64,000 bases of DNA. It comes from an uncultured Bacilli bacterium. Lineage in GTDB: Bacteria > Bacillota_I > Bacilli_A > RFN20 > CAG-826. Shown piece after piece: positions 59,600-64,000 of the stretch. The translations under genes and the position numbers were made by a program. Each line of letters starts with the position of its first letter. The first letter of the stretch is position 1. Under the pieces are notes generated by a model. That model saw nothing but the letters and a program-made list of their open reading frames with translations. It made no database searches and had not been told where the DNA came from. The DNA is taken from assembly GCA_944358895.1 (NCBI GenBank), contig CALVSB010000005.1, positions 1 to 64,000 of the forward strand. Reading direction: 5' to 3'.

Positions 59600-61174
59600 A
59601 TGCCTACTAAGATCAACGAGCCCCGGCATGGGGCTTCCATCAAAACCGGGATTGTCATGAGTCTCGTGGCTGTTTTCGTCAGCCTTGTCGTTTCTCTTCT
59701 TTACCCCCCGTACTGCCTCTCTGTTGTCGGGGAGACCAAGGACGGCATTTACCAATACGCGGCCTCGATCATTCTCTTCATGACCCTTCTTTCCTTCGGC
59801 GTCGAGAACTCTTACGTTCGCTTTGCCGCTAGGGCCGAAAAGGAAGGGCCGGATGCCATTAGAAAGCTCAATACTCTTTATCTAATGGTCTTTGGGACCA
59901 TCGGCCTTGCTGAAATCGTTGGCACCCTGATTGTCTATTCTCTTTTCAAGACGGGCGTTGTCGTGACCGGTTATGACCCGGTTGAGCACGAGCTCATGAC
60001 GAACTATGTCCTCATCCTCGGCCTTTCCCAAGGCGTTGGCTTTGTCCTTTCGCTTTTTTCTTGGCACCTGTTCTTCAAAACGCATTTCATCGTCTATCAG
60101 AGCGCACACATCCTAACCAAGATCCTTAGCGCGTCGATCGGCGCGATTGCCCTTGCCGTTGGCGGTGACGCCATCTGGGTTGGGATTGCCGCACTGGCTG
60201 CCAATATTCTCTCTGGCCTCCTTTGTCTTATTGCCTCCTTCTTCCATCATGAGATGCGCTTCGAGCGTCTTTCGTGGAGCGAGGCCAAGCCCATCCTTAA
60301 AGAGATTCTTTCCTTCTCCGTCTTTGTTTTCTTGTCGATGGTCGTCTCCGAACTCAATGCCGGGTTTGGCCGCTGGGCCATTGGTGCCTTCGGTGAAGTC
60401 GAAGACTGCACCCTCATTGGCTACGGCATCGAGTTCTACGTTTATGAATCTCTGTTTGTTCTTGCGGTCTCTCGGGTCTTCATCCCGAGCATTAACGAAG
60501 CCATTGCCAGCGGCGATGAAGCCAAGGCCAAAGAGCTCTACAAAAAATGCGCCTTTGTTTCTGCCATTCTTGTTTTCCTGATCGCCGGTGGATTTACGGC
60601 GGCCGGGCGTCAGTTTGTCTATACCTGGCTTGACCACACTCCGCTCGATAGTTGGGCCAAGGACACCGTTTACTATCTTGGGTGTGGCTATCTCTGGTGC
60701 TTCGCTCTTCCTCTTACCAGCAACGCCGCTATGGAAATTGCCCGGGCCGAGAACAAACATCATCTCATTGCTGTAATAGACCTAGCCATCTGCTTAGTTG
60801 GGGCAGTTGTTAGCGCTTTGCTCGTTATTTATTTGCCGGCCGACCTCAAGGTTTACGGTCCTTTGATGGGCCTCGGAAGTGCCTCGTTCATTGCCTTCGG
60901 CATCGTGAACAACATCATTTACGGGGTTCACCTCAAGCTCCCGCTGGGGCAGCATTTGATAAAATGCGTCCTTCTGGTTGCATACGCCGTCATTGCCATT
61001 GCGGTGGTCTATGTCGTTAACACCTATGCCATCCCCAAGAATGCTGTTCCTTATGTTGGCATGTTCTTCATCAACGCGGCCATCTTCGTAGTCATCTACG
61101 GCGGCATTACATTTGCTTCTTACCATCGCAGCATTCGTTCCCTCCTATCCTTCAAGAAGGATAAAGGGGTATGA
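59600..61174 (+). CDS. Wzx-type polysaccharide flippase
   Basis: This 524-residue MOP-superfamily flippase has 14 predicted TM segments (RfbX/Polysacc_synt type). The first helix region SIKTGIVMSLVAVFVSLVVS is followed by PPYCLSVVGETKDGIYQYAA, FGVENSYVRFAAR and, around the middle, SFSVFVFLSMVVSELNAGFGRWAIGAFG. It moves lipid-linked repeat units across the membrane, after which the ligase/polymerase-like protein acts. It is in the same operon with intergenic gaps of 2 and 10 nt. Confidence 0.9.
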   Translation: MPTKINEPRHGASIKTGIVMSLVAVFVSLVVSLLYPPYCLSVVGETKDGIYQYAASIILFMTLLSFGVENSYVRFAARAEKEGPDAIRKLNTLYLMVFGTIGLAEIVGTLIVYSLFKTGVVVTGYDPVEHELMTNYVLILGLSQGVGFVLSLFSWHLFFKTHFIVYQSAHILTKILSASIGAIALAVGGDAIWVGIAALAANILSGLLCLIASFFHHEMRFERLSWSEAKPILKEILSFSVFVFLSMVVSELNAGFGRWAIGAFGEVEDCTLIGYGIEFYVYESLFVLAVSRVFIPSINEAIASGDEAKAKELYKKCAFVSAILVFLIAGGFTAAGRQFVYTWLDHTPLDSWAKDTVYYLGCGYLWCFALPLTSNAAMEIARAENKHHLIAVIDLAICLVGAVVSALLVIYLPADLKVYGPLMGLGSASFIAFGIVNNIIYGVHLKLPLGQHLIKCVLLVAYAVIAIAVVYVVNTYAIPKNAVPYVGMFFINAAIFVVIYGGITFASYHRSIRSLLSFKKDKGV

Positions 61175-61184
61175 TGAGCACTAG

Positions 61185-62195
61185 ATGAGGACTCTTACCT
61201 ACCTATTGAAAAGAAAGGATGAGCCTAGCAAGGTCCTTTCTTTTGTTTCCGGCATCAACGACGTTGGCGAAGAAGGACGGGACGTCGTTGGCTTTACTTC
61301 GCCTTATTATGAGGACGGACAGGTCCTTCTTTCTCAAGACGACAAGACTCTTTTTGACTCACAAAAGGTAGAATCGCCTTTCTTCGAACTGAATGTCTTG
61401 GTCAAAGACTTTCTTGAAATGAAGGCAGTGTTCCTTGTCTCTCAAAAAGGAGCCGAAATTAGAGAAATCACCCGCAAAGTCGCTTCCATTTCGCCTGAAA
61501 AAGGCGAGCCTGATAAAAGTTCGGAAGAGAAGACGGAGGAATTAATCAGCATTCTGCTCGAAACTAATTGTCTTTATCTTTCGATTGATTTGGACTCCAA
61601 ACTCAACAGGAATCATCTCGAAGAAGCCAAGGAAGTTTTTTACGGATGTGAAATCCCCATTTTGATTCTTAGAAGTAAAAAAGAAACTCCGATGCCGATG
61701 CCGCGCGTGGTTAGACATCAGAGGTCCACTGGCACTAAAGATTCATTCGATTTCAAAAAGTTTATCAATAAAGAATGGCCGACAGCTTGCTTCCTTATCC
61801 TCTTTCCGTTCATTGGATCTCTTTCTTTGACTATAGCTGGCGCTTTGTTTGGAGAGGGCGAGACCGGGATCGCGGCCTTGCTTTTGATTCTCTCCCTCTT
61901 TGTGTATGGGATGTTCGTTTTCATTGGGCAATCGCTCTTCAAATCGTATCCGACGAGAAAGGGGCTTTTAGCTTCGGCCCTTGCTTCTTTTGCCTGTGCC
62001 GTTGCTGGGTCGATGATTTCCGTTCTTCTATCGCTTGTTCTTTCTGGCGCCTTAGAGGTTGAACCGTTCCTGGAGCTTACGTCTTATTCCTATTTAGGAA
62101 TCGTGATTATGGCGGTTTCCTCTCTGATTTTGGCTGTATTGGCCTACATAAAACAGGGAGTTCCGAGTATCTTTAACAAGAAAGGGAAATGTTAA
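61185..62195 (+). CDS. Hypothetical protein with C-terminal TM bundle
   Basis: The 336-residue protein has a soluble N-terminal domain of about 195 residues, with EEGRDVVGFTSPYYEDGQVL and LETNCLYLSIDLDSKLNRNHLEEAKEVF. The C-terminal half has four TM helices (about 205-320). The N-domain may bind a nucleotide or protein, but no motif is evident. It lies between wzx and capE in the same operon, so a regulator or accessory role in polysaccharide export is likely. It has no strong ribosome-binding site (AAGGGG, 15 nt upstream). Confidence 0.65.
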   Translation: MRTLTYLLKRKDEPSKVLSFVSGINDVGEEGRDVVGFTSPYYEDGQVLLSQDDKTLFDSQKVESPFFELNVLVKDFLEMKAVFLVSQKGAEIREITRKVASISPEKGEPDKSSEEKTEELISILLETNCLYLSIDLDSKLNRNHLEEAKEVFYGCEIPILILRSKKETPMPMPRVVRHQRSTGTKDSFDFKKFINKEWPTACFLILFPFIGSLSLTIAGALFGEGETGIAALLLILSLFVYGMFVFIGQSLFKSYPTRKGLLASALASFACAVAGSMISVLLSLVLSGALEVEPFLELTSYSYLGIVIMAVSSLILAVLAYIKQGVPSIFNKKGKC

Positions 62196-62200
62196 GAGTT

Positions 62201-63202
62201 ATGCACAGTTACAAAGACCAAATCCTTCTTATCACCGGCGGGACCGGAAGCTTCGGCCATGCGGCCGTCGACCGCTTCCTTAAGACTGACATCAAAGAGA
62301 TTCGTATTCTCTCCCGCGACGAAAAGAAGCAGGACGACATGCGGAAGCATTACAACAACGACCGCTTGAAATTCTACATTGGCGACGTCCGCGATCTCTC
62401 TGCCATCGATGGGGCTTTCCGCGGAGTTGATTTTGTCTTCTCAGCCGCTGCTTTGAAACAGGTTCCTTCCTGCGAGTTCTATCCGATGGAAGCGGTGAAG
62501 ACCAACGTCATCGGATCGAACAACGTGATGACGGCTTGCCTCCGCAATCATGTTAAGAAAGCAGTTTTCCTTTCGACTGACAAGGCCGCTTATCCGATCA
62601 ACGCGATGGGCATGACCAAAGCGCTCATGGAAAAGAACGTTATTGCTCGTTCCCGGCAGTGCCTTGAAGGCGATACGGTATTCTGCCTTACTCGTTATGG
62701 CAACGTTATGGCTTCACGTGGAAGCGTCATTCCTCTCTTCCTCGATCAGATTGCCGCCGGGAAGCCGCTTACCATTACCAATCCGGAGATGACCCGCTTC
62801 ATGATGACCCTTGAAGATGCTGTCGAGCTCGTCCTTTATGCCTTCGAGCACGGGGAGCAAGGTGACCTCTTCGTCCAGAAAGCCCCGGCCGCGACCATCG
62901 ATACGCTTGCTAAGGCCGTTCTTGAACTCAAGCATTCCAATGTTGGGGTTGAGTACATTGGTACCCGTCATGGGGAGAAACTCTATGAGACCTTGGTCAC
63001 CTCGGAAGAAATGGTTAGGGCGGTGGACGAAGGCAACTTCTTCCGTATCAAGGCTGATAATCGCGACCTCAATTATGACAAGTACGTTGAGAAGGGTAAC
63101 AAGCACATCGACATGGCTGAGTCCTACACTTCCCATAACACCGGCCGTCTTGACGTTGAAGGCATGAAGAAACAGCTCCTTCGCCTTACGGATCTTTTCT
63201 AA
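62201..63202 (+). CDS. capE: UDP-GlcNAc 4,6-dehydratase/5-epimerase CapE
   Basis: CapE/WbjB (333 residues) converts UDP-GlcNAc to UDP-2-acetamido-2,6-dideoxy-beta-L-arabino-hexulose, the first step to UDP-L-FucNAc. The Rossmann motif ILLITGGTGSFGHAAVDRFL, FSAAALKQVPSCEFYPMEAV and STDKAAYPINAMGMTKALME identify it. The unusual MxxxK in place of Tyr-x3-Lys is a CapE signature. RTRHGEKLYETL-like GTRHGEKLYETLVTSEE closes the domain. ATG 62201 matches the family start; ATG 62189 is an alternative. capF follows directly. Confidence 0.92.
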   Translation: MHSYKDQILLITGGTGSFGHAAVDRFLKTDIKEIRILSRDEKKQDDMRKHYNNDRLKFYIGDVRDLSAIDGAFRGVDFVFSAAALKQVPSCEFYPMEAVKTNVIGSNNVMTACLRNHVKKAVFLSTDKAAYPINAMGMTKALMEKNVIARSRQCLEGDTVFCLTRYGNVMASRGSVIPLFLDQIAAGKPLTITNPEMTRFMMTLEDAVELVLYAFEHGEQGDLFVQKAPAATIDTLAKAVLELKHSNVGVEYIGTRHGEKLYETLVTSEEMVRAVDEGNFFRIKADNRDLNYDKYVEKGNKHIDMAESYTSHNTGRLDVEGMKKQLLRLTDLF

Positions 63203-64000
63203 ATGAAAGTCCTCGTTACTGGTTCATCTGGCTTCATTGGCCAACACCTTGTTCGTGCCCTCAAAAGAAGAGGGCATGAAGTTATTCTTTTCGATCGGGA
63301 GAATACTGGTGCTGAACTTTTAAAGGACATCGAAGAGGCTGATGCCATTTGCCATCTTGCTGGTGAGAATCGACCGAAAGATTTGGCTGATTTCGAAAAG
63401 GTCAATCACGGTTTAACGGAGACGATTTGCTCTGCAATTCTGGCCTCAAATAAACAAAAACGCCTGCTTTTTGCTTCTAGTATCCAGGCTGATTTGAATA
63501 ACCCCTATGGCGTTAGCAAGAAAGAAGCTGAAGTCTGCATTGAGAAACTTGCAAAGGAAACCAATACTCTTTGCTCTATCTTTAGGCTTCCTAATGTTTT
63601 TGGAAAAGGATGCCGTCCTTTCTACAACTCTGTGGTGGCCACGTGGTGTTACCAGATTGCCCGTGGCGAACAAACAACGATAAGCAATCCAAGCAATGAA
63701 CTTCACCTCGTTTACGTATGTGATGTTGCTGATGCTTTTGTGAACTCCCTTGACGAGGCCAAGCCGTCTTTGTGGCCTTCGGTGTCGCCCGTTTATGACA
63801 CGACACTAGGAGAACTTAACAAGCTGATTCATGAGTGTGCCGATAGTCGCAAAACAAGGGAAATTCCTGTCCAGGAAGGCCTCTCCAAAAAGATGTATGC
63901 GACTTATATCAGCTACATTCCCGAAGATGCAATCTCGTATGAGATTAAGGTAGCCAAGGAGCCTCGCGGTTCTTTTAACGAAATCATTCGTTTGAAGAAC
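63203..64000 (+). CDS. capF: Reductase CapF (partial, runs off window)
   Basis: The visible 266 residues match CapF/WbjC, the bifunctional enzyme that epimerises and reduces the CapE product towards UDP-L-FucNAc. MKVLVTGSSGFIGQHLVRAL is the NADPH fold, with HLAGENRPKDL, NPYGVSKKEAE (catalytic Tyr-x3-Lys), FRLPNVFGKGCRPFYNS and SPVYDTTLGELNKLI. The C-terminal cupin epimerase domain would begin near residue 245-250 and is cut at the window edge. The ATG is 1 nt after the capE stop. A third gene, capG/wbjD (UDP-FucNAc 2-epimerase), is expected just downstream. Confidence 0.92.
   Translation, partial: MKVLVTGSSGFIGQHLVRALKRRGHEVILFDRENTGAELLKDIEEADAICHLAGENRPKDLADFEKVNHGLTETICSAILASNKQKRLLFASSIQADLNNPYGVSKKEAEVCIEKLAKETNTLCSIFRLPNVFGKGCRPFYNSVVATWCYQIARGEQTTISNPSNELHLVYVCDVADAFVNSLDEAKPSLWPSVSPVYDTTLGELNKLIHECADSRKTREIPVQEGLSKKMYATYISYIPEDAISYEIKVAKEPRGSFNEIIRLKN

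Overview
The window reads as chromosomal DNA of an uncultured, probably host-associated Bacillota close to the Bacilli/Erysipelotrichia/Mollicutes branch. The basis is a pcrA-ligA-gatCAB run, a tsaE-tsaB-rimI-tsaD operon, an NtdP/DUF402 phosphatase, a CcpA-type cre box, a YesM/YesN two-component pair, and a tmRNA whose deduced tag resembles the long Mollicutes tags. The housekeeping DNA is G+C-rich with strong codon bias, so long antisense ORFs are common and meaningless. A few segments are clearly more A+T-rich (about 30.5-33.4 kb and 42.95-45.5 kb) and look acquired. Placement in a named genus cannot be made from the sequence alone.

Layout. 0-5.5 kb: two membrane proteins, the tmRNA gene ssrA, and a GH2 glycosidase followed by a truncated GH3 remnant. 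5.6-15.2 kb: a sugar sensing and uptake locus (AraC-type response regulator, YesM-type kinase, a dedicated MglB-like sensor lipoprotein, then mglB-mglA-mglC and two small membrane proteins). The mgl promoter region carries a 21-bp-phased direct repeat and a near-consensus cre box. MglC has an unusual ~290-residue cytoplasmic coiled-coil extension. 15.3-20.5 kb: CPA2 antiporter, small GNAT protein, DUF4143 ATPase, AbiEi/DUF6088-like protein, enolase. 20.7-27.6 kb: envelope polysaccharide genes (polytopic protein, lipoprotein, TupA-like ATP-grasp, three GT4 glycosyltransferases). 27.6-33.4 kb: ung, a DUF3137-like membrane protein, and a pair of exported proteins. The second of these is a 984-residue beta-solenoid protein ending in a Hint (hedgehog/intein-type) self-processing domain.

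33.4-43 kb: ntdP, a ferredoxin/flavodoxin-NADP reductase, the t6A operon tsaE-tsaB-rimI-tsaD, a Schlafen-AlbA-type regulator flanked by striking palindromes, asnS, and a cluster of membrane proteins. 43-45.5 kb: an A+T-rich island with an AAA15/OLD-like ATPase and a small TOPRIM-like partner, a candidate anti-phage or anti-plasmid system. 45.5-53.1 kb: pcrA-ligA-gatC-gatA-gatB. 53.2-64 kb: DUF1836 protein and galE, then a surface-polysaccharide locus (initiating sugar transferase, orphan RelB/DinJ antitoxin, alpha/beta hydrolase, O-antigen ligase/polymerase-like protein, Wzx flippase, and CapE and CapF for UDP-L-FucNAc synthesis). CapF runs off the window end.

A recurring regulatory theme is that about ten promoters place a -10 hexamer, often with an extended TG, only 6-11 nt before an ATG that lacks a Shine-Dalgarno sequence. 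This suggests that leaderless mRNAs are common in this organism.
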